The notes under the pieces were generated by a model that searched no databases, had not been told where the DNA came from, and saw only the letters and a list, made by a program, of their open reading frames with translations. A stretch of 64,000 nucleotides of DNA, from the NCBI GenBank assembly GCA_036850595.1, contig CM072170.1, positions 15,497,306 to 15,561,305 of the forward strand, given 5' to 3'. This document shows, one piece after another, positions 47,218-59,675 of the stretch (positions are counted from its first letter, which is position 1; each line of letters opens with the position of its first letter). Position numbers and translations under genes: made by a program. Origin of the DNA: Rhyacichthys aspro (Eukaryota; Chordata; Actinopteri; Gobiiformes; Rhyacichthyidae).

Positions 47218-47528
47218 TAGGGCTGCTCATCATCGCTAATTTATCTTTATTGCAATATCAGCAGTTGCAATGTCTGTTTCACAAAAAACTACTGATGCAA
47301 CATTTACTTTTTGTCTGTTTAGTTATTGCCAAACAAAGCGTTAAATCACATGACCAAAAAAACTAAACCAAGCTAGTGGAAGCTAGACCAGAGCCTTGTA
47401 TTTCTGTATAAACTATAAATCAGTTAAACTTTTTACTGTGTCAAAAGGCGTATCCAAATATCAGCGGTCACATCCTTATCGCAATATTCAACATATATCA
47501 CATGTTTTTCTAATATTGTGCAGCCCTA
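47218..47528. mobile_element. hAT-like MITE, 311 bp
   Basis: The ends TAGGGCTG and CAGCCCTA are inverted, and the interior has ATTGCAATATC/TATCGCAATATT words typical of fish hAT MITEs. The flanking octamers TCTGAAAG (47210-47217) and TACGAAAG (47529-47536) agree at six of eight positions, as expected for a decayed 8-bp target duplication. Confidence 0.75.
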
Positions 47529-48104
47529 TACGAAAGAGTTAGAACTTGAGATGAAGAAATCAAATTGTGTGATAACTACTAAGTGAGTTTATTTTGAGGA
47601 TGTTATGTCATGATGTTAAGTTCCTCATCAGTAACAACTAACTTGCTTTAGTGGCGGATGTGTGAATAATTAAATGCACTTCTCTAATGCTCTATTGAAT
47701 TCCTTGCTGCGCGGTTACTCCTAAACCAGACTCAGCTGAGACCAGACTTAAAACATTCTTTTTTGACTCCGTACAAGATTGTCATTATTTGCTCTTTTTA
47801 GAAGTTACAAAGCTCAACAAATTAGACTCATTAAATACTCTTCTCCTGAGTTTTTGCAAAGGGAACTTTAACAGAAACATAGACAGCAAACAAAGTCCAG
47901 CAAAGTGGTTGTGAGGCCTCAGTAATGTATTTACGAATTTTGTAAGATCTCAGTTTAACAGACGTTGATGAGGCACAGGTTCTATAACAATATGTGTATA
48001 ACTCTAGGACCTCCATGTGGCATTGTCTAGTCAGGTAAAAAAAAGCATCCAATGTAACAGTGACTTGTAGCCTTTTGTTGGTGTAGCATGAATGTTTGTT
48101 TATT

Positions 48105-48865
48105 TAGACCCTTTTACTGCCTGCACTTTTGGCAACAGAAGTTAACATCATATCACAATATTGTTATTGGACAAAAGGGCATTAGTCACCAATAATTCAT
48201 GACCAAGATATATTTAGCAAATGACAACCATCTGAAAACGTGTGTGCTGTTGATAAATAGGCAGACAACGCATTTATTATTGATTATCTGGTATGTACCT
48301 ACAATTATCTAGGCTATTCCAGAAAAGCTACAGGACAAACTACCAGTCACTGGATTAGAACTCTTAGAGAGCTCCAAATAACATGAAGGACTGTGAGTTG
48401 AATACAGAATGTCTAAACCTGTGCTTCGTCATCAAGGAGTGTTCAAAGGAGCTCTGCCAGACGGTAAAATTCACAGCACCATTACAGACATGGACATTAT
48501 AGAAATGTATATTAGTGACTAACACAAACATGAAAGCTTATTGACATTCTATCTCCATCTGCTAATGGTAAACAACCAAGCAGCCAACATGCTTTAGCAG
48601 AAGTTAATCAACAGAATATTGACTTACACAAAATTATATGTTTATGCCACAACTGAGACACTCTCTAATGTTCTCTACCCATTCACTGACAGAACACCCT
48701 TATGTGTTCAGTCTGCTGCCATATTACAAAATGTTCTTGTTTATGCAGAATTTTATGATTTTTGGTGGCTAATACTCTTTTGTTCTGTTGGAAATATAAT
48801 GCATTTTTCTTAACTGCCAAAAAGCACCTGCTGTCCACGTTCTTTACAAACAGTAAAAGGGTCTA
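48105..48865. mobile_element. nonautonomous DNA transposon with 15-bp inverted ends (repeat family B)
   Basis: TAGACCCTTTTACTG at 48105-48119 returns exactly inverted at 48851-48865, giving a 761-base unit without a transposase frame. Its right half carries the family B core (TTCTCTACCCATTCACTGAC and neighbours) found also at 26.8, 49.3 and 58.1 kb. The 58.1-kb copy also ends in a similar ACTAAAAGGGTTTATA. The target duplication may be TA, but this is uncertain. Confidence 0.6.
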
Positions 48866-49289
48866 TATAAAAAAAAATTGACAAATACCAAATTGCTGAA
48901 TGAGCTTGTACCCTCAATGGGTGTGATCTATCATAAAAATAATGTCATAAAAACAAGGTACCTGGGTGCTGCTGGGTCCCAGAGCAAATCCATCAGAGGT
49001 GGCCAGATCATGGAGACCTTTAATGCTCTAAAGCTGTAATATGTCTGAACTGTCAGCCTAGTCCCCTTGAGTGATTTACTTCACAATGTACACCAGATGT
49101 GACCAGAAGCTGATTAGATTTTGATGGTCAAAGGTCAAGGCTTCTTATATTTCAAAAAAGATGGTTAACCATAATTCAAGAGATTCCCATATTTCATGAT
49201 CGAATTTTTGAGGGCATTTTTAAAGAACTCTTTTTTAAATTAAACCATGTTATCTCCTCTGGATGTTCTGGATAATACTGCTGGGCTAC

Positions 49290-49455
49290 CTATAGGCTTC
49301 AAATAGCGCAGCCACATTTTGAGCCATTTGCTAATCTTCTCTACCCACTCACTGACAGCACACATATGTATAATTTGCAATTTTTTATGGCTAATTTTGT
49401 CTACTGTAAATGTTCTGTGGTCTGCTTAACTTTCGTTGCCAAAATGGAAATGCAA
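49290..49455 (+). repeat. dispersed repeat family B, copy 3
   Basis: TTTGCTAATCTTCTCTACCC, ACTCACTGACAGCACACATA, TTTTTTATGGCTAATTTTGT and GTGGTCTGCTTAAC follow the family order. Confidence 0.6.
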
Positions 49456-49505
49456 TTTATTCCTTTTATAAACAATAGTCTTTAAAGCAATAGATGATGG
49501 ATAGG

Positions 49506-49541
49506 AATAAATAAGTAAATAAGTAAATAAATAAATAAATA
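49506..49541. repeat. (AAAT/AAGT)n microsatellite
   Basis: Tetranucleotide units AATA and AGTA alternate over about 36 bases. Confidence 0.9.
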
Positions 49542-49821
49542 CATGAAAATCACTTTTATTGAATTAAACTCTGAATTTTGAGAAAAAGTTAGATTTCTGT
49601 GGTCAAAGTCTGAATTCTGAGAAGATGTCAGAATACAGAATACATTGCAACAATTTGGAAAATCCGTGTTGTGTTTTTCAGTTCAGCTTTTACATGTTTT
49701 CTGCACCATTCTTTCATTATGACTCTCCAATGAAGTATGTTCCTTGCAGGCACCCATAGTTCTGAGATTAATTCTGACTTTTTTCCCTCCTAATTCTGTT
49801 TTAATCTCAAAAGACATACCT

Positions 49822-49910
49822 CATTTATTTATTTATTTATTTATTGTTTATTAATTATTTATTTATTAAGTATTTATTTTTTATTCCTTTATTTTTATTT
49901 ATTTATTTTG
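49822..49910. repeat. (TTTA)n microsatellite, interrupted
   Basis: Runs of ATTT units with interruptions cover about 90 bases. It is the complement type of the AAAT array 300 bases upstream, so the two could pair as a weak hairpin. Confidence 0.9.
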
Positions 49911-50665
49911 GCCCCAGTCTTTTTCTGTAATAGCATTGCAGAAGAAAACTAAGAAAAAAATAGGGTGTTTATTTTTCTCTGTTATTTAAGATCAAGATGT
50001 TTTATGATATATTTATATTTATATTACCAAAAATGCCACTGTTGAAAGTGCATTTATTAGTTTGAGTCTGTTATATCTCAGAAAGCCCGTCTGTGTTGTT
50101 ACTCAGTGGAGTACCTCAGGGAGCTATTCTTGGAACTACCGTATTTGCTTCGTTTGAGAATGATTGCTAGTTTGGGAAATAACCAGTCAGGCCATTTTCA
50201 ATATGAAACAGCATGTGTAGTATCAGAATAAGTTTTTAGGCTTTCGCGGTGCAGTAGTATCAGTCTGACAGTGGATAAAAATAGGTCAGTGATAAACGCG
50301 TGGCCTTTTGTTGAGGTGAGGCTTTATGTTCTTCCAAAGCCTCATAACAGAATAATCCTTTAACTGAAAAATCCATACAGCTGTGACTCACTCTGGCGGG
50401 TCTAGAGAAGAGTCACTATGTGTAACATGTACATTCATCTTCTTTGCTCTGGCGGTAGTCATTTGTTTCTTGAGATCAATAATTCTTCCCCTTGGCTTTT
50501 GATGCTATAGATATGATTACACTCCGTTTACCCGCTGCACATCTTGCTCATTTGTTTATTGCAATTCTCTAATCCCCTACCTGATCTGTCTTCTTGTCAG
50601 TCTGCTCACAACTTACCATAAGCACATTATAAGGCCATTACTGGAGCATTAGTTTAATTGTTATA

Positions 50666-50760
50666 GAAATCAAATATGATATAAAACCTTACCTGTGGGG
50701 GGCATTCGTTTACATGATTAGAAGTGAAAATATGAAGCTGTCAGGGGCTCGCAATAAAAA
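50666..50760 (+). repeat. duplicated 95-bp block, copy 1
   Basis: This block matches 52075-52169 without gaps at 84 of 95 positions (begins GAAATCAAATATGATATAA, ends CAATAAAAA). No further copy was noticed in the window and it shows no transposon ends. Its nature is unknown. Confidence 0.9.
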
Positions 50761-52074
50761 GCAACACAACAGAGAGTTCATAGTTTGGAGCTACAGTCTT
50801 GATTGCTGTGTAGTTTTATTGCCCTCACACTTGTTTTCAACACAGTATTACAGATCTCTTTACATGCATTTTCAGTTTTCATTAATTTTTAGTGATAATA
50901 TATTACAACATTTACATGTCTAGGGACCACAGGTGGAAATTAGAAACTTGGCTAGGACCTAGTACATTGCATATTTCCTTATTTTGTATGTGTTTAATGT
51001 TTTATGTGTGCCTATTAAATACATTAACAAATATTCATCTAACTTTCCACTCAGTTCTTTTCTTCATTGCCTCATTCCACTCTTTCTATTGTTTTTCAGC
51101 ATTATTATGGCTATGTGAACATAAAAAGCTGAAAATATTGTCAAATAGGATACTTATTTTTGCTGTTTCTGACAACTCTGAAAAAAGCAGGACACATAAT
51201 ACATTGAAAACATTCTCACCACTTTCAGAGATTGATTTTCAGTGAATCATAGGCCACAAAGGTCCATTTTATTCCTGATTGCTCTTATACAATCATGATT
51301 CATACCGCTGCGCTTTAAAGTCAATCTAGCATTTGCAAAGCCCGAAGTTCCATATTTTTACACAGTGATGTAATGCTTGTATAATGGAGGGCTGCTGCCA
51401 ACTGTGCATCACTCAGAAATCCCGCACAAATTGCACCTTGGCATTGAAATTGTCACTCCTCCGGATTCTGCTCTGTGAAGTGGCACAGACGTGTTATTTC
51501 AGCCTGAGTTTCACCATCGGAAACAGTTTTATTGACATTTAGTGAACTTTAGAGACCTAACGTGGCCTTCAATTCAGGCCAGAAAAAAAAAAACAGAAGG
51601 GAAAGAAATGAGGGCTAACACTTTTAGTAGGTGCTATTTAATAGTTTGAAGATTTTTGTTTGTGTCTACAAAGAGAACATTATCAGAAATTCCTCTCATT
51701 TGACATTTGTGTTACATCAATAAGTCCCACATCGTTTAAAACCAAGGCTGAAAACTCATTCCACTTCATGCTCTCATGCATATTGCCCTAATCTGTGCTT
51801 GTGCTCAGAAACCTTCAACTGTGGAGTACCTCATTGCTCTATTCTTGGCCCACGCTTTTTCATTTAGTTTTCATTTCTTTCTTACTTTTTTAATTTCATT
51901 AGCAAAGACAGTATAGATGGGAGACCACGCTGTGAACTGAATTCCAGGTTTTTTAAATTTTATTTGTTATACCATCCACTATTTCAGCCCTCGAGGTGCC
52001 CCACTTTCTTATAATTTTGCTCATATCATTCTGCGTAGGATATAACACCACTTTAAGGCCTGTCTCCTGGGTGA
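50761..52074. other. intergenic DNA between the duplicated blocks
   Basis: The stretch is AT-rich, with a complex island at 51340-51560 (CACTCCTCCGGATTCTGCTC and similar words). The open frame at 50892-51245 (117 codons) is phenylalanine- and leucine-rich, typical of translated T-rich DNA, and is not called as a gene. Confidence 0.45.
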
Positions 52075-52169
52075 GAAATCAAATATGATATAATACCATA
52101 CCTGTGGGGTGTATTCGTTAACATGATTAGGAGTGGAAATATGCAGCTATCAGGGGTTCCCAATAAAAA
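52075..52169 (+). repeat. duplicated 95-bp block, copy 2
   Basis: This is the second copy of the block at 50666-50760, in the same orientation, 1409 bases downstream, with eleven substitutions and no gaps. Confidence 0.9.
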
Positions 52170-53279
52170 TCTTACTATGTTAAAACTTAGTGAGTCAAAC
52201 TCTTAAATGATAATTTTGTCAAGAGAGAAACTTTTTATTTAGCTTATGCCTGACACAATAAACAATAGCTAAATTTGCTTGTACTCGTACAGGTTGGTGC
52301 TGGAAAGACTGTCAGGGTCATATTAATCTCAGGCATAAGTGTCCTCTTGAATACAACACTTTTATTCACCCTTACTGTTAATTTAGATTTCTGCTCCTGT
52401 GTCACACTCTGTTGCCTAGTTGCTATCTTAAAGTTTGTTTCAAAAAAGTCATTAATATATATTATACAAGTGCATATTATCTCTCTTGAAGTGTCTGTCC
52501 AATCTTGCTCCTGACAAAAGGCGCATAGTCAGTGGGGCTTGGAAGGAGTGGTAGAAAAAGAGGCCTGGTGCTAAGCCAATGACCTGGGTAAAACACTAAA
52601 GCAGCAGCAGCACACTAACATGCATTGTAAATAAAAAAGATCATATGAAAGATTAACAAAAGCGAATACCAGCCAGTCAGTAATGCTGTCGTTCACAAAA
52701 ATCTTGACCTTGGTTAAACTTTTGCTGAAATGCTTATACAATGGAAAACCTCTGCATTGTCCTTTCATGTGTATTGTAATCGCTTGTTGATGTTATGTAA
52801 CATATTTTTGTCGATTCTTTACATTTCACCATGTTTAGTATCAGTTCAAGAGTCTGAAAAACTACTAAAATGGGCTGGCTTAGTAAAGGTATTGGTACGG
52901 TGGAAGATGTGATGTATGATGGATGCAGTATTGAACAACATGGACCATCCTCTAGTCCACATGCTGTAACAAAACAAAACACTTTACATTCGGCTGGTTT
53001 GTTCTAGGTTTGTTTAACCAATGTTTAGCAAAATGTCCACTACAATTTAACACCATAAAAGACAGAAAACCCCCCAAACCTGCTTCATGTGCTCTTTTAC
53101 TGTAAATGAACCTGTCATGATAATAACTGGCCTATTCCCTGCTCGAATAACTGGGGTCTGTGTATATATAAACCACACACAGACACCATTTATTTGCGGA
53201 ATCCCCGGCGTAAACACTTCATTCATCCTTTTCATCATGAGTCAGGCCCACATTTAACACGCACTTTGCATTAGGAAAC
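52170..53279. other. intergenic DNA
   Basis: No gene was recognised. A solo end of the MITE found in the rad51ap2 intron lies at about 52915-52955 (TATTGAACAACATGGACCAT). Confidence 0.5.
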
Positions 53280-53625
53280 ACGGGCATGCACGCCGAGCAG
53301 CCTGCACGTCACATGAATCGATGCTGACAGCTGTTGTACGAAGCGCCATGCCACCGCCGCTGCCAGAGCTAATCACATGTGAGCCTAATCTGACGGGGAA
53401 ATGTGAATAAGGGCTCCCATGAGAGACAGTTCACCGCGAGGAATACAGCTGCAGGAGTCGGTAATTACAGCCCAGACAACGGGAATGAGGACGGGAGAGG
53501 CCTGCTGAAATGTGGATGTAATGACAGTGGAGGAACAACACAGGCTGGCTCTCCCACACACTTAGGGACAGATTTTTACTATATACCGCAAAGGGCGACA
53601 GGCGTAAAGTGCACTTAGAGAGGCT
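53280..53625. promoter_or_regulatory. complex GC-balanced island (possible conserved noncoding element)
   Basis: CACGGGCATGCACGCCGAGC, CTGACAGCTGTTGTACGAAG, ACGGGAATGAGGACGGGAGA and many CpGs set this block apart from AT-rich flanks. A 71-codon frame crosses it but has no splice borders or known domain. Confidence 0.3.
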
Positions 53626-53934
53626 GGTGCTTTGTTTAAAGAGGGCCGGACATGGCACAAAAGGAAGGACCTAACCCCGGGACATCTAAGAATGTGTCAG
53701 AAGTAAAAGCGCAGACCATTTATTTGGTCATTTCAGATGTTTTAGTGCCTAACTTCACCTGAGAACTCAAGGGGCATGAATTACCAAGATGTCAAATAAT
53801 GTGTATTGTATAGATGTATTGTTTTTACATTACTCACTACATAAAAACGCACTTTAAATATAGCATAAATGAAAAAGCTCGGATGCTGTTTTCCAAAGCC
53901 AGACATCTTAACAAACGACATTTAGTTAGTTAGA

Positions 53935-54255
53935 CATTCATTCATCTTCTTCCCGTTAGTCCCAATAGGGGTTGCGGGTGGCTGGAGCCTATCCCAGCAG
54001 CTTTGAGCCTGAGGCGGGGTACACCCTGCACAATGGCTAGATAGTGGCAGACAACTCTACATTTATTCACTAGGGGTAATTTAGATTCAATTAACCTTAA
54101 CATGTCTTTGAGTGGAGGGAGGAAGCTGGCCTGGAGAGAGCACACGGTTACACAGGGAGGACATGCAGACTCTTCAAGGACAGTCGGCTGGCCCAGGGAT
54201 TTAGTCCACAACCTTCTGGCAGGAGCATGAACCTCTCTGCCACCATGCAACCCCA
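53935..54255 (-). mobile_element. tRNA-derived SINE/LINE-tail repeat, reverse orientation
   Basis: GGTGGCTGGAGCCTATCCCA, GAGGCGGGGTACACCCTGCA, GAGGACATGCAGACTCTTCA and TTTAGTCCACAACCTTCTGG are the reverse-strand words of the fish SINE whose forward fragment lies at 20965-21095 (CAGCAAGAAGGTCCTGGGTTC … GAGTTTGCATGTTCTCC). It is fairly complete but diverged. Confidence 0.7.
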
Positions 54256-54632
54256 CGACCTTTAGTTAAACAACACAAATTATGCGTTTATAGAATTGCT
54301 TAAAACACACTGTTTGCAAGGCGCTTGTGTTTTATTTAAATCATCTAAGAGCAATGCGTCATGGTTGAGAACACTCTACTGTGTTTGTTAGGTCAGCAGG
54401 GGCGTCGTGAACAAACAGAACTGCAAGAATCTTGTAATAGTCCTACATCAGTCTCAACAAACGTAGTATAATCATACCACATTGACTAGTTCTGGTTCAT
54501 TTACAGAATCTTGGAACCATGATGCTGCATTTTCTAGTTTGGAAACACTCCCATCTCTCAACTTTTTGGACATCCTCTTGTGCATTTGATGTATCTTAAA
54601 CCTGCCTCTTTTACAGAAAATACAAAACTGAA

Positions 54633-55311
54633 TACCGTATTTTCCAGACTATAAGCCGCTACTTTTTTCCCACGCTTTGCACTATGCGGCTTATACAGAG
54701 ATGCGGCTTTTCTATGAATTTTTCTTCAGCCCTCTATTCTTAGCACATGCAACCCAAGACGCACAACAGCAAAATACAGTAATATTTTTACACCCTCACC
54801 CCCTCATAATGGAAAACAAATGAAGTGACAGTGGTTTGGTGTTCAGTAGTTTCAATGCTCAGGAGGAAGATGAATAGTGACTTGTGGTTTCAGTGCACGG
54901 GAGAATGAAGCGACTTTAATAGTTGCGCAGTTGCGCTTTAACAGTGCGCAGGAAGAAAAAGTGACAGTGGTTTGGTGTTCAGTGGTTTCAGTACGCAGGA
55001 GGAAGAAAAATAAAGCAACTTGGTTTTAGTGCACAGGAGGAAGATGAATAAAACCATCAATGACTTTTCTGTTTTGTTTGATCAGCGCTTTTACTGCCGT
55101 GTTACAGGCACTGTTCGGAAACAATCAGTTCAGGTATATGAATAAACACTTATGGTACAAAATCTTTCTATGTAAATATCTTATTTCTCAGCCTGGATAT
55201 CGGCAGCTTATAGTCCGGTGCGGCTTATATGTGACAAAATATATATTTCTTTTCAATTTTAGTGGGTGCAGCTTATATTTAGGTGCGCTCTATAGTCCGG
55301 AAAATACGGTA
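54633..55311. mobile_element. MITE-like DNA transposon, 679 bp, with internal repeats
   Basis: The ends TACCGTATTTTCCAGACTAT and ATAGTCCGGAAAATACGGTA are inverted with one mismatch, and ATAAGCCGC/GCGGCTTAT words recur inside both halves. AAT flanks both sides if the element is taken to begin with ACCG. The centre holds imperfect repeats of a unit with GTGACAGTGGTTTGGTGTTC and CAGGAGGAAGATGAATA at about 54.83, 54.96 and 55.02 kb. No transposase is encoded. It resembles a repeat very common in fish; I cannot name its superfamily with confidence. Confidence 0.8.
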
Positions 55312-58079
55312 ATACTTAAAACATAGTTAAGTGCTCACATGTATAAATTGATATATGGCACATCACTAAATACTATGGTATTGGTAAGTGGGATATTATC
55401 TATGCTGCCATGATCTATATAACTGACAGCCACTGTGTGATGCATTGTTATGGATAATTAATTGCTACTAGTCTTCCTTATGGCAGGCGTGTAATCTGCT
55501 AACGCCGCAGAAGTCCCCTATAGAAAGTACCCACTGTGCTGCATTCTATAATGGATCTAATAGATCTACTTTAAAATGCAGGCCCTCACTTTCTCAGTTA
55601 GCATTTTTCAAAAACAACTCTGCCCCCGGGGTTTGCAATCTAAACGCCTGTGTATTTGTCCACATAAGCGTGAATCCATTATCTCATGAAGGCCTGAATG
55701 CAGTAAAGGAGGAAATGGCCTCAGCAGAGTGTCTTCCCGTCAGCGCTACAGTTTGATTTCCGGAGGTTTGTTGTTACAGTGGCGCTCCCATTTTGTAAAC
55801 TCATGACCTTTCAATATTACATCACAGTGCTGCAAGAATAAGTGCTAATCCAGTGAGAATAAACAGGACCCAGTCAGACGAGGCTAGCTTGGAGGCTCAC
55901 GCAGAAATGGGGATAGGGTCTTGGTCGTCTATAAAGACCAATATACTATTATTGAAGTCTATTACCCTGTGGAGTCAAGATTTTTGCATAAACAATGGTA
56001 GACGGCTAATGTACTTGACAGATGGCTGCCTGCCGTTAGTTTAGCCGCTAGCTTTGAAGACTTTTCAGAGCTTGTTTAGTGAAGCATAATGGTGTGTAAC
56101 AGTAACAACAGTCGTTAGTATGTGTGCTTGACCAGACCATATGTTCAAAAAGTGCTTCATGAACTTCTGCAGAACCTTTCCTGGCAGCTAGCAACATCCA
56201 TGCTTCTTATGCACAAAAAGATCAGAGCATGGCTGTATTATTACACCAGGGTCCTCAAAAAATTGCTGCCATTTGTTTTCAATAGATGTAACTCATTGCT
56301 GTTTTTGGCTTCCAGGTTTATTTCCCTGTTAAAAAAAAAAAAAAAAATTAAGTAATTAAGTTTTTTTTAACAGAATATAAGTCAAGCGGATGTCAACACT
56401 AAAAGCTCTTGGCTATATACACAAACTACTATTTTAAAGTTTTGATGTCCCGTCAGACCAACAACAGGTGTCTCTTTTTACTGTGTATCCTTTCCAGGCA
56501 GCATTAGATGCTTTGCAATACAGTCTGAGCCATGAATGTACTATCGGGGGTATAAAGGATGTAGGACCATCACCTACAACTTTCGAAATTATGAGATATT
56601 GTCTTGTTTATTTTCTATTTTTGTGACATTAAAACTGATGACTGACTGATCTGTTTGAGCCCTTTGATAAAACAGGAAAAAATACAAATGCAGGTGCAGG
56701 TGCACCTTGGCGGCTCACCTGGTAACTCGCATATCACATAGCCGACTTGAGAAACCTGGGTTCAATTCCAGCTTGGTTCAAATGCTCAATGTCAGCCTTG
56801 TTTCCTTTTGAACCCAGAAATAAGAAACTAACATTATATTTGATGTATGCTCCAATTAGCAGCTCTCATTGAAAAACAACAGAGGCCATGATAGACTTGG
56901 GATCTGCAGTAGGTCTAATAATACATCCAGAGTTATATCTACACTTTCCAAAACTAACCAACATTGCATCTTTCTGACATTAGCTTCTGAAAGTTAGCTT
57001 TAAAGGCTTTCTGCTTAATGACCCCCACACCCCGTCCACTTAAGTGTCAATGCTGCAAAAAGACTACACATATGTACTTTCTCTGCACTTCTACACATTA
57101 GTTATTTCATCAATGTCTTTTTCCAACTCACATGGGTTGAGTCAACATCCAGTAAACCCACCTAAACCTTTTTCCTCCTCTTTCCTTCTGCCGCTCATTT
57201 TAAAATCATGAGCGCAGTTTATTTCCAGCGCTGGAACAGAGGGGCGCAGACACTCGTCGAAACCTGAAGCACATTCTTCTACTCAGCCGCTTGTTTCCGT
57301 CAAAGTGAAACACCCGGAAAGGAAAAGCTTTGTCACTTCAGTCCCTTAAAGTAAAACCAGTGGGACATGACAGCTGCCTACGCTAACACTCCAGATGAAA
57401 TAAACTGTGTCTTTGTATCCGATGAATTATGACAGTTTGAGTCGGATAATGGGACTTGTTTTTACCTCAGCACTCTTCCATTTGTCCTGAAATAGCTTCA
57501 CCTCTGGCTACGCATTTCATTTGAATTAACCTCTGGGCACTTACCTGTGAGGTTTCATCAATCTGGAAAGTTGTTTTGCATTTTAGCTGCTGGCTCCAGT
57601 CGGGAAGAGAGCAGACAAAAAAAGAACAAATGAGCAGCCGTTTTTCTTGTTGAGAAAACACTTCATGCCCCGAGCGCTTAAGTGCAAGTCAAGTGTTTGC
57701 ATTGCATCATATTTATTTGGACTTTATATGTCTCCTGGGCCGTGAATCAGCATGTGACCAATGAAGGCCTCATTCTGGAGCTGCTGGGAGTCCGGGGTTT
57801 GTGCAAAATTTGAGGTTGTCGTCAAAGTAATTTACAGAAACTGGGATTAAACTGACTAACTTTAGGTTTACAGCCTTCAGCTAAAGATACAACTTTTCTG
57901 GACTGTTTGAAACTGACTGCGGTAATTGTTAGTGGAAATACCAACAGCCAGTTAGTTTGGTATTAAAACAAAATGGAAGGTAGAAGTGCGATATTGTTGT
58001 CACTGCTAAAGTAACTTTTTAGTTTGTGTCTATCCTATGACAAGCTAAGGGTTAGCAACAGAATATGTGATTTCAGTGA
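55312..58079. other. intergenic DNA
   Basis: No gene was seen. The stretch contains a SINE near 56.7 kb and a complex block at about 57.2-57.7 kb (for example CAGCGCTGGAACAGAGGGGC) that could be regulatory. Confidence 0.45.
56690..56850 (+). mobile_element. tRNA-derived SINE
   Basis: TTGGCGGCTCACCTGGTAA resembles an A box and GGGTTCAATTCC (56758-56769) is a perfect B box. The tRNA-like head is followed by an unrelated tail ending near AACCCAGAAATAAG. The acceptor stem does not pair, so it is not a functional tRNA gene. Confidence 0.65.
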
Positions 58080-58300
58080 CTTTAGCATGTAGCCTTTAGC
58101 TTATGTAGCGCCAACTACTACTTCTAATAACAACAACAACAACAAACAGCTAAATATTGAACCAGTCGCTGATCTCTCACTAACTGTCAGTTTTCATTTG
58201 CCAAAACCATCTTGTACAATTTTTTGTGGCTAACACTAATTCGTCCATTGAAAATTGTGGTCGGCTCAACTGATGATGCACTAAAAGGGTTTATAGCTAC
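58080..58300 (+). repeat. dispersed repeat family B, copy 4
   Basis: CAGCTAAATATTGAACCAGT, CTCTCACTAACTGTCAGTTT, AAAACCATCTTGTACAATTT and TTTTGTGGCTAACACTAAT occur in the family order. The copy ends ACTAAAAGGGTTTATAGC, close to the inverted end of the 48.1-kb element. It includes a short (CAA)n insertion near 58.13 kb. Confidence 0.6.
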
Positions 58301-59004
58301 ATCGCATATCTGCTAATGTTGCTAATACATTATGCTGACCTACTTAGTGTGTTAGTATGATTGTATTTTTATGGCATGTGTTACATGACGCTTTAGCAAC
58401 TGTCAGCAAAATTTTTGACTTCCACCAAAAACACTAAATCCATGTTGCGACAACAGCTACAAATCACCAAGAAACCAGTGCTGTCTTGTCTTTTTCTTCT
58501 CTGCAGTGACACAAGTGTCAAGGTAGCACAGTCATGTTTCAGGATTCACAAAATATTAGCAAAGTCGCTAAAGTCTCTTCTCTTCAACAGTCCACAGCTT
58601 TTGGTTAAAACAGCTCAGATGAAGCCAAGGTTGAAGATGAAGCCAGTCTTGTTTATGAAGAGACAGCGGTTGTTCCAACAGTAAAATCTAGTGCAGAGCT
58701 TAAACCCCTCACATGCACATTCACATCAAAATGACTGAGCTAATTGACTCAAATGATTTGTGTAATTAGCACAACGCTGAAAGTTACAGCTTTTTGGGTT
58801 TTGGGAGGTTTTTGGATGTTAGAGCTGGATAAAGTGGACTTATTTATTACTTGATTAGTTTAATTCAATTCAGTACTGGTACCAGAGGACATCCAAAGCC
58901 CGTAGATGAGTATCTATATCTATGTACTGAAAATCCCTATTTAAAAGCATCACTAATCAATATTAAAGCTTATTGCAAAGACATCAAATGAACACCCGAC
59001 TAAC

Positions 59005-59215
59005 CCCATGTAATTATCAACCATATGGTAGCTCTTCCTTTTTATTTCTAAATCACTCTGATCACATTGACTCACCGTGATGGACAATATGTTTAGCATA
59101 ATGCCCAGTTGAATGCTGCTCATTACGCCTCGTGTAAACTCAATGTGAAACGACTGTAAAGTATGCGTCATATTCATTTTGCAGCAGCTGCCAGGGTATT
59201 TTTCCTTTATGCTAA
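59005..59215. promoter_or_regulatory. complex island (possible conserved noncoding element)
   Basis: A non-repetitive block with GACTCACCGTGATGGACAAT, TGCTCATTACGCCTCGTGTA and TATGCGTCATATTCATTTTG has the mixed composition usual for vertebrate noncoding enhancers. There is no coding signal. Confidence 0.3.
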
Positions 59216-59675
59216 TGCTGTAGCATTTATGTGTGTGGGAGGGCTGGAGGCAACGGAGACGCCCTGCTCAGTGAGAATCTAAACCTTGAAAAATGTACAG
59301 TGCTGTCACAGTTTCCAGGGAAGACAAACTATGACAAATATCCCAGTGATTTTTGGGAAGAACACTGTAGTTATTGAATAATTATCAGGCTTACATTCTC
59401 ATTTTCCCTTGGGCTGTTTTTAAAACCACCCACACATCACTGACGTCCCAATGCTTAATGCAAGTAAGAAGTAATCATATCTTCTGCTACGGTGGCTGGG
59501 TAGTGCAAAACAAATTAACAATGTCAAAAACAATTTACAACATTTGTTTACATGTTTACAATCTTGACAGTATATAAAATGACTTAAACGTTTGCATTTT
59601 TTTTGTGCATGTGAAGAAAATAAAGCATTTAATCACCCAACTGCACACTGTAACTGGAATCAACTGTGAAAAAAC

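Noticed and set aside
56715..56790. Functional tRNA gene
   Set aside because: The B box is perfect, but no cloverleaf with a paired acceptor stem could be formed. It is a SINE head.
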